Of a stretch of 64,000 nucleotides of DNA, positions 1-10,030 are shown piece by piece (within the stretch, counting starts at the first letter, position 1; each line of letters opens with the position of its first letter). The notes beneath the pieces were generated by a model. It had not been told where the DNA came from. It was given only the letters and a program-made list of their open reading frames with translations, and made no database searches. The translations under genes and the position numbers were made by a program. The stretch is from assembly GCA_020137815.1 (NCBI GenBank), contig CM035353.1:1761459-1825458 (forward strand). Direction: 5' to 3'. The stretch is from Hormiphora californensis. Lineage: Eukaryota; Ctenophora; Tentaculata; Cydippida; Pleurobrachiidae.

Positions 1-757
1 TAGTATTAACATACTTCTTAGGGTGACCTCAGCCTCGACAATGGCCTTGTCAGAAGTGTTCCCAGGATACAATTCGCTTATCCAGGTTACCACTCCATGT
101 GGACTGATACCAATCATGCCTTTCAATGTCGGCGGATCTATTAGGATGATAGTAGAAATGTAAAATGTGTGTCATTGAAAAATATGATACCCGTGACTTC
201 TTCTGTTGACTTTCTGGTGAGTTTGGGTCTTCCCATGGTTATGGGTGGTAGGATAAGGGGTCCCTTATTTGTGATACGAGTGCAATGGGATATACATCGT
301 TATAATGTCGCCCTTCCACCCCAAATCTCCAAGTTACCCGTGTTTCGTTTTAGATTTGATTTGTCTGTGGAATGTTGCCTCGGACTGGTTGTGTTCCTCT
401 ATCCTTATATTAGTCCTCTTCTTCTTCTTTGAGGCCGTCTCCACCATGGTTGAGATTGAGGGATGGGACCATAGAGATTCCTCTATAGTATTTCTCTATA
501 GTGTTCCTTTATCCTTATATTAGTTCTCACTGGTGGTTGGTACTCGTAAACACTCTGAGTGCGGTTTTCGTCCAGGTGTTTTTGAGTAATCTGCTGCTGT
601 ACGTTCTTCCTGGAAAGGGAGACAGTGTTAGATTGGATTATTGGTTCCCCACAGTAGCTGTTATAGGGGTGATATGTGATAGTTATAGGTTTTTTCAATA
701 TATATTTATGAGGATATCATTATACTTTTAAAAAGCGTCACCGTAATCGAATACCTA
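1..757. other. No recognisable gene
   Basis: Short open frames exist on both strands but none shows a conserved motif. A phrase containing 'cttatattag' recurs near 405 and 515, suggesting a small local duplication. I see nothing else to annotate. Confidence 0.5.
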
Positions 758-965
758 TCAAGCCGCCCTAGATCGGAACTCAATCCAGCCCACATCACGA
801 GCTTTTGGGAGTAGTTCGACTTGGTCCAGGTGTGCCCTGTAGGTGGTGCTGCTCCCCAGAAGATGTTGGTGCTCCCATGCAGACGGATCCGTCGAGGTGA
901 ATGTTAGCCTCATCTGTCCAGTGTCCAAAACGGTTTCTCGAGATAGTACATATGTGACTTTTCTC
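758..965 (-). pseudogene. IS630/mariner-like transposase fragment (central catalytic region)
   Basis: On the minus strand one frame reads TDEANIHLDGS. Another frame, after an indel, reads SQKLVMWAGLSS. In IS630/Tc1-mariner (DDE_3) transposases the first motif contains the second catalytic Asp ('DEA-F-L-G') and is followed by the 'K-VVW-G' strand, so the order fits. The frame breaks show the copy is dead. A related piece lies at 10140-10345, and the missing parts of the same kind of transposase are scattered at 11.4-11.7 kb, 13.8-13.9 kb and 30.76-30.98 kb. Family assignment rests on motif recognition only. Confidence 0.55.
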
Positions 966-999
966 ACATTATATATTCTATTTCTACTTCTATTTCTAT

Positions 1000-1112
1000 T
1001 ACTATACACACTATAACTGAGGTCATTAGCTTTAATCAACTCCTCTAACACTGTTTTCTTGGACCTCTCTCCTCCTCGGACAACAGTTCGCACTGCTCGG
1101 TGCCACTCTCTA
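1000..1112 (-). pseudogene. DDE transposase C-terminal fragment
   Basis: The minus strand encodes TVVRGGERSKKTVLEELIKA. Almost the same peptide ends the larger transposase remnant at 27062-27830, and the DNA is nearly identical to 27120-27215. It abuts the IS630-like fragment directly, so two unrelated elements are nested or joined here. Confidence 0.5.
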
Positions 1113-1734
1113 TGAATTCCCAGTCAGGAAGATGCTCCTTTATTACAATTCTTCAAAAGACGGGCCTGCTGTCCCAGTTTGTTATCAGTTATCAGAACAA
1201 GGTCAATTAGAGCAACATAATTAGAGGAAATATCATGATCCCTCCACCTTACTTCTTTAGAAACGGATTAGATGCAGACCCTTGAGTGGGTACAGTAATG
1301 TAAATGTCGATCTCAGCCTAAAGCACTCTCACACTATTTCTTGTAGTCACCTCAGATATGATAAGGAGGGTGGGGGATTCCTGAGAGTAATGCCGGTTTA
1401 CCATTTCTACACGTAGCATAGGGATGGACATTCCCCTCTTCCCCAGTGAACCTCACATGAAGCGTCTGGGGTGCAGGGAGGGAGTGGACCTTCCGGTCTG
1501 CGGGGCCCACCCCGGGCCTTTATTGTAGTTGGCTTCAGATGTTGAATAAAATCCGCTTTACTAATCTTCCTCTATACATTGTCCTTGACAGTTCGGGATA
1601 GTTCTCTCGTGTACATTTTCGTAGAATGTGTGTATAGCGAATGTAGTGACACTATTGTAATGTATAGCGAATGTATTCTTATGGTATGATACTGATGTAG
1701 GATTGATTGTCGCCAGCCGTTGTTCTAGCGTCCA
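1113..1734. other. No recognisable gene
   Basis: No conserved peptide was found on either strand. The phrase 'atgtatagcgaatgtatt' and a near copy occur twice around 1630-1680, a minor local repeat. Confidence 0.45.
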
Positions 1735-1885
1735 GATCACGCCTTGAAAGAAGAAAAGGGATAGTAAAATATATCTAACTATCATAATTCCAGTATATTA
1801 TTCAATTTAACATGAATTAGTCGTATAAAACCGGAAAAATTGTGGTATGCATACCATGGTGCCACAAAATCTTTATCGAAGCAAA
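1735..1885. repeat. Diverged duplicate of 2817-3265, lacking two miniature elements
   Basis: The stretch from 'gccttgaaagaagaaaagg' through 'cgtataaaaccgg' to 'gtggtatg...ggtgccac' matches 2825-3265 in order. The downstream copy is interrupted by two inserts (2880-3033 and 3066-3237). This copy is therefore a natural empty site for both. Confidence 0.75.
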
Positions 1886-1959
1886 TATACACCCCCTTAT
1901 TCGTGTGTATCCGATTGCCAGGGATAAGAAATGATTAGAAAGGGGAGGGGTCATAAATG

Positions 1960-2265
1960 TCCTAATCATCTTCTTTTCGCAGTGAACCTTTTGAACCCCC
2001 TCCTTTAAGGAGAAGTAGTGCCCTGAGGCATTGCCCTCCACTCTCCATCATACTGTCTAATACTGCTCGTACCGATCCTCCCTCGAATTCCGCGGCTCGC
2101 TCCCTCTCGATAACCTCCTCTACCTTCCTAAAGTGGGCTGTGGTGGCGGCGGCATTCTCCTGAAGGTTCAGCTAACCCCATCTTCTTGGCAAGTCCGGCG
2201 ATGTGGCCGCGGCGGTTCAGCTCCGTATCGTTGCTGATCCAATCTCTCAATTCTCATCTGCTCGT
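1960..2265 (-). pseudogene. Decayed copy of the 4.67-5.8 kb F-box-like repeat protein
   Basis: The minus strand reads LRDWISNDTELNRRG and AGLAKKMGLAEPSG, then after a frameshift AAATTAHFRKVEEV and ESGGQCLRALLLLK. These line up in order with the repeat unit at 4673-5800 (for example ARDWIREDTELSHR, ATAADFRKIEKLNEEE and ESALESAAQSL). Two frame changes are needed, so it cannot make the full protein. It shows the family has dispersed copies locally. Confidence 0.65.
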
Positions 2266-2329
2266 CCACCTGACTGAAAAAGAAGAGTCGAGTTAATAGA
2301 GGTATCGATAACAACAAGTTTAAATATTG

Positions 2330-2402
2330 TTTTGAGGCTATATTTATATCTGTAATTATGAACCCGGCCGGGTTCATAACAGATACAAATATAGCCTCAA
2401 AA
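2330..2402. repeat. 73-bp near-perfect inverted repeat
   Basis: Arms 'ttttgaggctatattt' and 'aaatatagcctcaaaa' enclose a central 'gaacccggccgggttc'. The whole stretch can fold into one hairpin and resembles a very short foldback element. Confidence 0.7.
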
Positions 2403-2545
2403 TCCTTCACATCCCTTACACCTCTTCAAAACTGACTTAATACTCATTCCTCATCCTCAGTGTCTCAGACTCCTCACTCTCAGACTCCTCACTAGCAAGT
2501 ACATGGAGGGGGTTTCGATTATAAACTATTCTATACAATATATTA

Positions 2546-2590
2546 AAGAGAAACAACGATTTTGCAGTACTAATTGTATTCAATAAATGT
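2546..2590 (-). repeat. Penelope-like 3'-end scrap
   Basis: The sequence from 'aaagagaaacaacgatttt' to 'tattcaat' is the reverse complement of the tail following the GIY-YIG ORF at 41697-41740. This makes it a minus-strand terminal fragment of the same element family. Confidence 0.6.
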
Positions 2591-2664
2591 TTATATTATT
2601 GTTTTTTTTGCTAAAGCTCACTCTCACTCACTTAACACCTCATCCTCACTCTCATTTTCAGTCT

Positions 2665-2790
2665 CAGACTCCTCACTCGCAGATTCCTCGTCCGTACTGT
2701 CACTCGCAGACTCCTCGTCCATACTGTCACTCGCAGACTCCTCGTCCGTACTGTCACTCGCAGATTCCTCGTCCGTACTCTCGCTGCTGC
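2665..2790. repeat. 30-bp minisatellite, about four units
   Basis: The unit 'actgtcactcgcagactcct' plus 'cgtcc' repeats about four times with few changes. On the minus strand it would encode an acidic Ser/Asp/Glu repeat (units of the type SASDSTDEE). The frame is open on both strands because the unit length is a multiple of three, so coding capacity is not evidence of a gene. Confidence 0.8.
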
Positions 2791-2879
2791 TTGGCTCCCT
2801 GACATGCAATGATGCAGATTACGCACTGAGGGAAGAAAAGGATCAGTAAAATATATTTAATTATCATAACTCAAGTATA

Positions 2880-3033
2880 AAGTCCATTTTTTTCAACTGT
2901 TCCCCCAAAATCGAAATTTCAGTGAAATTTACAATTTTTGTGGCACACGCTATCTACACGTTAACATGTGATAGACGCGCAAAACAATTCCGCGCACGAC
3001 TTTGGGGGTGAACAGTTGAGAAAAAAAATGGAG
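2880..3033. mobile_element. 154-bp miniature inverted-repeat element, TATA target duplication
   Basis: The ends 'agtccatttttttcaactg' and 'cagttgagaaaaaaaatgga' are inverted copies, and about 25 bp is paired including 'ttcccccaaa/tttgggggtgaa'. It is flanked by TATA on both sides. The paralogous segment at 1735-1885 has a single uninterrupted 'agtatatt' at this point, which supports insertion. Confidence 0.8.
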
Positions 3034-3065
3034 TATATTGTTCAATTTAGCATGAATTAGTCGTA

Positions 3066-3237
3066 CAGTCGGACCCCGATTTAGGGACACCCTCGGGGGA
3101 AAGGCTCTTGTCCACTAAATCGGGGTGTCCACTAAATCGGGGTCAAATAAGGTTAATTTCCTATATCGGGGGGAAAAAATCCTGTCCCTAAATCGGGGTG
3201 CCACTAAATCGGGGGCCCCTAAATCGGGGTCCGACTG
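3066..3237. mobile_element. 172-bp mariner/pogo-type MITE, TA target duplication
   Basis: Terminal inverted repeats begin CAGTCGGACCCCGATTTA and the element is flanked by TA on each side. The body repeats 'ctaaatcgggg' on both strands. The duplicate region near 1825 reads 'cgtataaaa' without the insert, so the TA target site duplication is confirmed within the window. A second full copy lies at 57688-57857. The TA duplication and CAG ends are the convention of Tc1/mariner and pogo/Tigger elements. No transposase is inside. Confidence 0.85.
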
Positions 3238-3375
3238 TATAAAAACCAGAATAATTGTGGTATGGTGCCACTTGATTTCCCTATCCTATCATTCACCCGG
3301 GTGGGGAAATAATCTATAAACTCACCAAGATTATTTTCTTCCGGACCCTCGAGGGCAGTAGGATCCTACTGCCCT

Positions 3376-4001
3376 TCTTTTGGACTATCACTGTTAACCG
3401 TTTATGTAAGGCGCTTTCGATAGAATCATCTTCAGTAACATCCCTACAACGATATATGTTAGAAACAATAATAGTCTGTAGAGATGGTATCTCCTTCCGG
3501 CTGGGTCAACAGGAACAAAATGAAAATACGGTGTTTTATTAAACGGAACAGTTTCGATGTAACAACATTTTCATCAGCCTGCAAAATTTGGAAAAAGGTT
3601 AAGAATCAAAACACACAACTTAACTGTTCACACACTGTAATACTAACATACGACTAAATTAAGTACTAAATAACTGTAAGTAGACTCTGTAAGTAGACTC
3701 TAAAGAATAAGGGTAGCTAATAAAAAATATAATAATATAAATCTACGAATCTGAAATACCAAATAATAACAGCTCAAAATCTCAAACTCAGGGAGATGAG
3801 AAATGATGATATTGAGCAGGCATTATTTTAATAGAAGAGTTAAGTCGTAGGTACAGAGTTGAGTAAACGAACTACGAAGATATGAAGTGGTTGTTGACCA
3901 GAGTTTTTATACCCTTTCAATCAGCCGAATTCTAAAGTGCAACTAAGTTTTTGAGTTTGGTTCTCTCTTTTGGACTATCACTGTTAACCGTTTATGTAAG
4001 G
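3376..4001 (-). mobile_element. Probable truncated Penelope-like insertion flanked by 36-bp direct repeats
   Basis: An exact 36-bp direct repeat (starting 'tctttt', continuing 'ggactatcactgttaaccg') lies at 3376-3411 and 3966-4001. Between the copies is a non-coding insert with a hammerhead-like core on the minus strand (3552-3577) and a phrase shared with 30258-30345 ('gagatggtatctccttcc'). Penelope-like elements are known for long, variable target duplications and hammerhead motifs in their ends. No ORF remains. Confidence 0.6.
3552..3577 (-). ncRNA. Hammerhead-ribozyme-like core
   Basis: The minus strand shows the conserved core CTGATGA, a short helix (ATGT, loop TGTT, ACAT) and GAAA. This is the order expected for hammerhead helix II. 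Helix I and III and the cleavage triplet are not clear, so activity is unproven. Confidence 0.45.
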
Positions 4002-4672
4002 GGAAATCGATCTCTGCATCATGACATATGAACAATCCTTTATTCATTATTCTACAATATTCATTATTCTAAACTATACATTTTTATACAATTGATCAAT
4101 TCCAAAGAAAAATAGATTAAAAAAAGGTTCGATATATATTAACTGAATAACGGAAAATAACGGAAAATGTAACTGATCATTACATAAGCTCTCCTTGTGA
4201 GATGGCATTTTGTTTTACTCTCTTCAGGCTCAGTCCTTAGGAGAGTTTTACAATTTACACTTGTGGTTAAACTGCAGCTTGTTCCACTTCCTCATGGCCT
4301 TACCAGCTCCAAATTCACCAACTCTAGGTTTGCCAACTCAACGTGTTGTCGCACCATGGATTGGATCAGCCGCATCAAATGCTGAGACAAGGCTCCCCTC
4401 ATCCGCAGGAACTGATGCATAGGATTGGGCTTCCTCGCATATATGATATCGTGGCCAGCCTGGATGGGTTCAGCAATAATGGGTCTGAAGGAGTTGCTGG
4501 TCGTATCTCTGTCCCTGTCGGATCGGATATGGGCGGAATATAAACATAGTTATTATTATTATTATTATTATCCTTCTCGGGTGCTAAGTTGGATTTTACT
4601 AGGTCCTTCGTCAGTCGCCGTACCTTCGTTAATGCCCGGTTTTCCTCCTAATTGTCATGGCGTTTTATTTCG
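4002..4672. other. No recognisable gene; small ATT trinucleotide run
   Basis: Open frames around 4197-4540 overlap in several phases without a conserved motif. A (TTA)n run lies near 4550-4570. The downstream F-box-like ORF ends just right of this interval on the minus strand. Confidence 0.4.
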
Positions 4673-4939
4673 TCACTTCTCCCAGGAGATTACTCCTGCA
4701 CACTCTCTCATCTCATTACACTCCTGGCAAACTCTACTCTCAATCTCAGCAATATCCCAAATACAATCAGCAAGAAACTCAGACTCGTCCTCTAGCTGGA
4801 GCCCGGCGATGACCCAGTTGTATTCCTCCCATGCATTCACCTCCACGTCTACTCCAACTGCTTTCAAGACAAGCAGAGCCCTAAGGGATTGGCCTTTACT
4901 CTCCAACGCACTTTCCATCAGGTATCGCAATGTAGCTCC

Positions 4940-4975
<36 letters not shown>

Positions 4976-5686
4976 TCTCTCCTCCTCGTTCAGTTTCTCG
5001 ATCTTCCTGAAGTCTGCCGCTGTTGGTGTAGGCTTCAGCAGTAGGGCTTTCACGGACTCGGAGGGTGTCAATCCTACCTTCCTCGTCAAATCGCTAACTC
5101 TCATCCGATGAGAAAGAACAACATCCTCCATTATCCATTCCTTTAGCTCCTCATTCGTCTCTCTGATGTGGTGTAGCGTGGCCCAGTCACAAGCCAGTAG
5201 GATCATGTGGATGAGCTCCATTGGGAGGTTGATCAGACTGAACAGCATCTTCTTGATAGGTAGGTTGATCGTAGATAGCAGCCCGGTGATTGCCCACTGG
5301 TACTCTTCCCAGACGTTAACCTCCACCTCCACTCCAACGGATTTCCAGATTAGCACCGCCATGAGGGACTGGGCCGCACTCTCCAATGCACTCTCCAAAT
5401 AGTATCGTAATGATGCTCCCTCCATCTCTCTCTCTCTCTCAACTCTCTCCTCCTCGTTCAGTTTCTCGATCTTCCTAAAGTCTGCGGCTGTTGCTTTAGG
5501 ATTCTGGAGTATAGCTTGTACGGCATCGGAGGGTGTTGTCAGCCCCAGCTTCCTCGCCACTTCGCGGACTCGGATTCGGTGAGACAGCTCTGTATCCTCC
5601 CTAATCCAATCTCTAGCCTCCTCATCCACCTCACTCATCTGCCGTAGGGTGGCCCAGTTGCATGCCAGTAGAATCATATGAGGCAC
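4673..5686 (-). CDS. Tandem-repeat protein with F-box-like motif (5'-incomplete)
   Basis: A 337-codon minus-strand frame contains two homologous units about 157 residues apart (residues 1-135 and 154-297). The second starts LPMELIHMILLACDWATL. The spacing LP-x-EL-xxx-IL-xxx-D-xxx-L, followed by a Trp in EEL-KEW, resembles an F-box, which in known proteins binds SKP1 in SCF ubiquitin ligases. Each unit continues with a charged helix (FRKIEKLNEEERVERERE) and a conserved ES-L-VLKAVGVDVEVNAWEEY tract. The C-terminal 40 residues hold four Cys. The first unit lacks the LPxEL start: just upstream (5695-5800) a third unit runs in another frame and meets a stop, so the N-terminus was lost or lies in another exon. 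Both units stay open and conserved, which suggests past or present coding function. The (GA)n tract inside differs in length between units but keeps frame. Function is inferred from one motif. Confidence 0.5.
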
Positions 5687-5694
5687 GCAATTAC

Positions 5695-5800
5695 CCAGCT
5701 ATATTCAGCCCAGGCATTGGTCTCGAGTTCAACCCCGACTTCTTTAAGGAGAAATAGTGCCCTGAGGCATTGCCCTCCACTCTCTACTAATGTCGCTGTA
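5695..5800 (-). pseudogene. Partial upstream repeat unit of the F-box-like protein
   Basis: The minus strand reads ESGGQCLRALFLLKEVGVEL and TNAWAEYSWVIA, the end of the same repeat unit found twice downstream. It then hits a stop in a different frame from the 337-codon ORF. A deletion at the unit junction appears to have removed the linker and the LPMELI start of the next unit. Confidence 0.6.
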
Positions 5801-6228
5801 TACATAGTCGTAATATAATATCTTGGTGACATGCGTCATGCATGTTAAAAATATCATAAAATAAAATTAATTATTTATCATAAATTATCTACATATATTA
5901 TCTTCCCGTATCTTTGGTTTCCTACTCACAAAAACGAAGGAAACTGATTCTCCAGGACGGTCTTAACTTTGTACTTTACGCAGAATAGCTAAGATTTTTA
6001 GACAAGTTTTAAAAATGGTTCAGGTCGGTGTTACCCGACCCATGAATATACACAATGATAATTTATTTAATATGTAATTTAAAATAGTATTTCTAAATAA
6101 TTTTATAGTTCATATGGTTCATGTGTTGCCACGCTTGCTATTAGTCTCATCTTCAGTAGTTGATAGCAGTACATGTATATGGACAACTGAGACAATGATT
6201 TTATTGCAGGAAATAAATTACACGACGG
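5801..6228. other. AT-rich non-coding stretch
   Basis: No ORF or motif recognised between the repeat ORF and the hammerhead-like core at 6229. Confidence 0.4.
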
Positions 6229-6253
6229 TTTCGTCGAACATCAACATCATCAG
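6229..6253 (-). ncRNA. Hammerhead-ribozyme-like core
   Basis: The minus strand reads CTGATGA, then GTTG with loop ATGTT and CGAC, then GAAA. The helix has a G-U pair. The right flank is AT-rich with no ORF. It is probably a Penelope-type or retrozyme end, but flanking helices are not convincing. Confidence 0.4.
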
Positions 6254-6496
6254 GCTGCTAAAAAATGAATATTAAATAATTTAAATTTAAATAATTTTAA
6301 ATGAATTTGCATCATCTATAAACAATGCAGTGAGTTGAATGATGCTGTCCTTTGCACAAGTAACCTTCGTTGCTGCAACCTTTAGGGTAATTCATTCATG
6401 AGATGTTTCCTCGTGTTTCCTAATTACCCAATCATTCATTCATTCAAACACCGGTGGCGGGGTGCCGCTTTATTACTGCGCGAAAATATCAAAATA

Positions 6497-6668
6497 TCAA
6501 TGTGTCCCAACAGTTGCGTTGGGCCTTCCAGCACGGAATCCATGTTGCTTCTTGGAGAACAGTCCATTTTTCTCAAAATAGTTCACCATGTGTGCTCTTA
6601 CTATCCTTTCGAATAGCTTGATAATATGAATAGTCAAGGTGACTGGTCGGTAGTTTTTTGAGTCTGCA
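6497..6668 (-). pseudogene. LINE reverse transcriptase fragment
   Basis: A single minus-strand frame reads DSKNYRPVTLTIHIIKLFER, then AHMVNYFEKNGLFSKKQHGF and RAGRP, then a stop. The 'NYRP-(V/I)-L----K--ERI' and 'QHGFR-GRS' blocks are conserved in RT fingers of non-LTR retrotransposons, where they prime reverse transcription at the target. Only this piece is present, so it is 5'- and 3'-truncated. Confidence 0.8.
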
Positions 6669-6840
6669 GATCATCCTGAGAAAATGGATTGGAACCAGTT
6701 GTCCAGGTGTCAGTTAGGGGTAATGTAGTAGAAGAAGATGACATCGTTGTAGTTGCCTTCCGCAGTGTTCCCAAACAGCTTTATTCTTCGCTAGCGACAA
6801 TTTATAGCCTTAAAGTACATATTAATTATTTCGATGTGAC

Positions 6841-7300
6841 TGGTTCCCTTCGGCCATATCTTCCTTTGTTGTTATTCTGCGAGTGGCCTTCCACAGAGAT
6901 CTGCGTCTGTGGATCTGACAAATGTTTACTAAGATATAGAAGATTATAGCCTAACATAAATTAAAGAAAGGGTATGACTACTATTGGTAGTGAAATAGTA
7001 AGGAATAGATCAATTGCCCAACGATCATTTACCTTTATTAACTGGGAAATTTTCTGGATCTTCAGTGCCCACAACTTCGGGACACGGTTTCAATTAACCA
7101 TGGCAATTATCAACTTATCAAGAATGTCTGTTAGGTAACTGGATAAAGGAACTCTAGGGCTTTTTTAATCCCCTCGGCCCTCATTTATCACAACCGCAGA
7201 GTAATCAAATTGATAGCCGTGTAACTTTGGTCTCTTGTCTCTCTCAAAGGCATTCACCGGGGAAAAAATTGGACACATTGAGAATCACACATAAAATTAA
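6841..7300. repeat. Dispersed repeat pieces, no gene
   Basis: The phrase 'cggccatatcttcctttgtt' with the following 'ctgcgtctgtggatctg' occurs at 6850-6925 and again at 7487-7545. A related phrase ('gcgagtggccttcc') is at 6880 and 10167. The rest has no recognisable coding content. Confidence 0.5.
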
Positions 7301-7306
7301 AACTGG

Positions 7307-7455
7307 TTACAAAAGAATCTTTAGTTTTTCTCCATCCCCAACCCTACTTGCTGCAACATACAGCTGATCGTGGCTGAAAAAATCTGTCTCACGGTACACC
7401 CCCATTTTCGCCAGTGTTTGTCCTTGAGACTTATTCGCCGTGAGACCAAATGATG
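7307..7455 (-). pseudogene. PIF1-like / Helitron-type helicase C-terminus
   Basis: The minus strand reads TANKSQGQTLAKMGVY, then FSHDQLYVAASRVGDG, and ends in a stop. In PIF1-family SF1B helicases the motif 'T-NKSQG-T' is motif V and 'QLYVA-SR' is motif VI with the Arg finger. PIF1-like helicases also form the C-terminal part of Helitron RepHel proteins. Upstream on the same strand (about 7650-7990) a degraded stretch reads DDLIDAVYAML, typical of the linker before these motifs. No Rep/HUH domain was seen, so a Helitron origin is likely but not shown. Confidence 0.75.
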
Positions 7456-7459
7456 ATTA

Positions 7460-8289
7460 ATTATTGAGACGTGGCTGATTCCCCTCGGCCATATCTTCCT
7501 TTGTTGTTGTTCCGCTAAGATCTGCGTCTGTGGATCTGGCGAGCAAGAGCTGGTTAATCCGTTTCGCCCGGAATTCATGACAGAAATATTATCTGAGGAA
7601 GTCCCCATTATCTTAAATTCTCCGTTACCAGAATATATAAATAGTTTTATTCAGATTATTGTTTTTTAGTTGCATCTTTTTAATGTCATATCCATGAGAT
7701 CGGTTGTTTCTTGGCAAGAAATTCTTGCCCTATCTGTATTTGTATCTGCAAGACTCCCGTTTTCAAATAATATACCGAAGCATGGCGTAGACAGCATCTA
7801 TTAGGTCATCTGTATTATACGCCCTCGTTTCATCAAGTTTCATTCTGTTGAAAACTTCGCCAGGTTGAGATATCCATCTACTTTGCGACATTTATCTCTG
7901 AGGCTTCCAAACACTTACAATTGAGACGGTCTCCTCATTCATTGGATCAGTGGCCAGCTTCAGCCATGGCGGGACAAATATCATGATCATCTTTAATTCA
8001 AAAGCTAAAATTATTTATAGCTAAAGTTTTTTAAAGTTCCCAGTACCAACGAAACAGCAGCAATCCTCTTTTCCACTGAATGCCATATGGTACTGTTGTT
8101 TAGTTGAGGAGCCGAGTCGTCCATGGAGATCTCAAAGTCCGTGTGATATCCAACACTCTGTCCGCTCGGACGTCAAATATAAAGAGTCCAAAGGAAGATA
8201 TAAAAAAGATTCCATAATATAAAAAAAACTTTATCTTTGCTTAGAAATAAATATTAAAACACACAAATGAAATCTAGAAACACATGAAA
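7460..8289 (-). pseudogene. Degraded helicase region
   Basis: Between the two helicase C-termini the minus strand holds stop-interrupted peptides such as RAYNTDDLIDAVYAML near 7780-7830. These resemble the segment that precedes motif V in Helitron helicases. The rest is unassignable. Confidence 0.4.
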
Positions 8290-8610
8290 CTACAAAACCT
8301 CTTTAAAGACTACATTGTTTGTGTATCCTTTGGTATTCCCAACCAAGACGTTTAATTGGTCACCATCCTGCGCCACGTAGAACTGGCCATGAGAAAAGAA
8401 TGGTTCTTCACAAAATACTCCAACTCTAGACAGTGTGATCTGGCTTTGGGATTTCATCGCAAAGGAAGGTCTGAAAAAATAAAATTTAATTTTCATCTAG
8501 GCTAGGAATGTCAGATTACTGGAATTGAGCAATGAAATAATTACCTCACTGGAAATTGCTTCCGGGTAATCTTGAATGGAAATCTTGAGTCACTGGGAAT
8601 CATCGGAATT
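8290..8610 (-). pseudogene. Second PIF1-like helicase C-terminus, with an intron
   Basis: Exon 8290-8470 reads RVGVFCEEPFFSHGQFYVA then a tail ending FKEVL-stop. An upstream exon 8545-8610 reads SRFPFKITRKQFPVR. A 74-bp intron (8471-8544, gt...ag on the minus strand) joins them in frame: FPVR is split from PSFAM. A further acceptor ('tttctag') lies at 8611. Motif V is damaged: KSQSQITL replaces the NKSQGQTL type and two or three residues before it are gone. The gene structure suggests the helicase was once spliced, either a host PIF1 paralogue or an intron-bearing Helitron. It cannot be a functional helicase in this form. Confidence 0.7.
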
Positions 8611-8619
8611 CTAGAAATA

Positions 8620-9300
8620 AGTATTTAAGGCAGGACCTGGCTGGTGGTCAACAATAGTAGGTGCTAAAGTGAGATCTAGCTCATATTGGTTGGAGTAAGT
8701 TGAAGATCATTTGTTTCCAGTGAGAGGTTCATCAGACTCATGTTTATTGAGTCTGCGATGATGCCGTTTATTGTTATTCATTCATTCGTTCAAACACCGC
8801 TCGGTGGCGGGGTGCCGCTTTATTACTGGGCGAAAATATCAAAATCATATAATATGTAATATTAATTAAGATCAATTGTAAAAATAAATTTGTGAACACG
8901 ACAGCTTGGGAGTCGCGGCCAGTGGGCATATTAGAGCGGTATGCCTTACTTGGCATATGGAACATGGGCGAGTGAAGAACCGGTGTGTAATTCCTACAAG
9001 GGAATCATCGGTATCATTAAGGTGAAAAGATAACCTCCGGGCAGCTTGTCGTTTTATTAGCATATTATGTGCTGTCATTATATCTTCGCACCTGCTCCAG
9101 GCCAGAAGTGACGCCCGTTCTCATTGCCACCTCAGCTACAGGAGAGCAGTCCTTCATGTAGGTCGTACTCTTTCAGTCCTTCCCGGCCTAGTACTCATCA
9201 TGTTTTCTGTGTCGCGTTATGATTTTGGCACATGATTCTGAAGTGACCTTCACTCTCTTACAATTCGTCGTACTTTACATTTATTTATAACATCGAATTT
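8620..9300. other. No recognisable gene; repeat scraps
   Basis: The phrase 'ggtggcggggtgccgcttta' at 8803-8822 also occurs at 6453-6472 with similar neighbours, so this is another dispersed repeat. The remaining sequence shows no conserved peptide. Confidence 0.4.
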
Positions 9301-9545
9301 CTAAAGGTAGCTGTACGGTTGAGACGTCATCGATAGGCACAATCTGCACAAGCCCAATACCCGCATAGCACCGAAGTGTTCAACACACCCACTTACTCCA
9401 GGTTCCCCACCTTTCTGGATCCTTCTATCTACATACCCGTTCTCCACAACAAACTCCGTCAAGCGCCTCGCTGTAACCTCCTTCACAACAATTCGTAACA
9501 AATTCAAGACGTAGACTGCCAAGTTTGCATCTAAGTATTGATATT
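9301..9545 (-). pseudogene. LINE reverse transcriptase fragment (second family)
   Basis: The minus strand reads VVKEVTARRLTEFVVENGYV followed by IQKGGEPGVSGCVEH. The block 'AR-L-EF---NGYVD--IQKGG-PG--GC-EH' is familiar from RT of some metazoan non-LTR elements. The frame then loses similarity before its stop, so it is a short remnant. Confidence 0.65.
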
Positions 9546-9775
9546 AAACATTTATCAATCTTTACAGACTGGGAACTGGGAACTTTTCTGGATCTTTAGT
9601 GCCCACAGTACTTACTATTTCGGGTTCTAACTAACTATTACTTTTGCGAATAGCAATTATGGACATCGACAATCTTCTGGACAATTCATCATTGGTTGAT
9701 GATATGTTTCGGAAGATTTATAACATTGCTGAGTCAACCGATAAAAATGATTTAAAAACTGATAAAAGACAATGA

Positions 9776-10030
9776 TGATAATTATAGAAAATGATACATA
9801 ATATAAAATGATGAACGAAAATGATAAGGGAAAAGGTAAATGCAAATAATAAAATTATATGATAAAATAAATGATAAAAGAAAATGATAAAAGTAAATGA
9901 TAAAATAAATGATAAAATATAATGAAAAGAGAAGAGAGAAAATGATATAAAAAGAGAAAATGATTAGATAAAATGATGAGAGAAAATGATAATGAAAGAA
10001 ATAATAAAAGAAAATAATAAAAGAAATCCG
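9776..10030. repeat. A-rich degenerate tandem array
   Basis: Variants of 'aaatgataaaag' repeat for about 250 bp. It ends beside a small hairpin ('aaatccggtgagtcccattgg' region, 10024-10062). It is probably the decayed tail or satellite of a mobile element. Confidence 0.75.

Noticed and set aside
2624-2826. Acidic Ser/Asp/Glu repeat protein gene
   Set aside because: 30-bp minisatellite with open frames on both strands; no flanking coding evidence.
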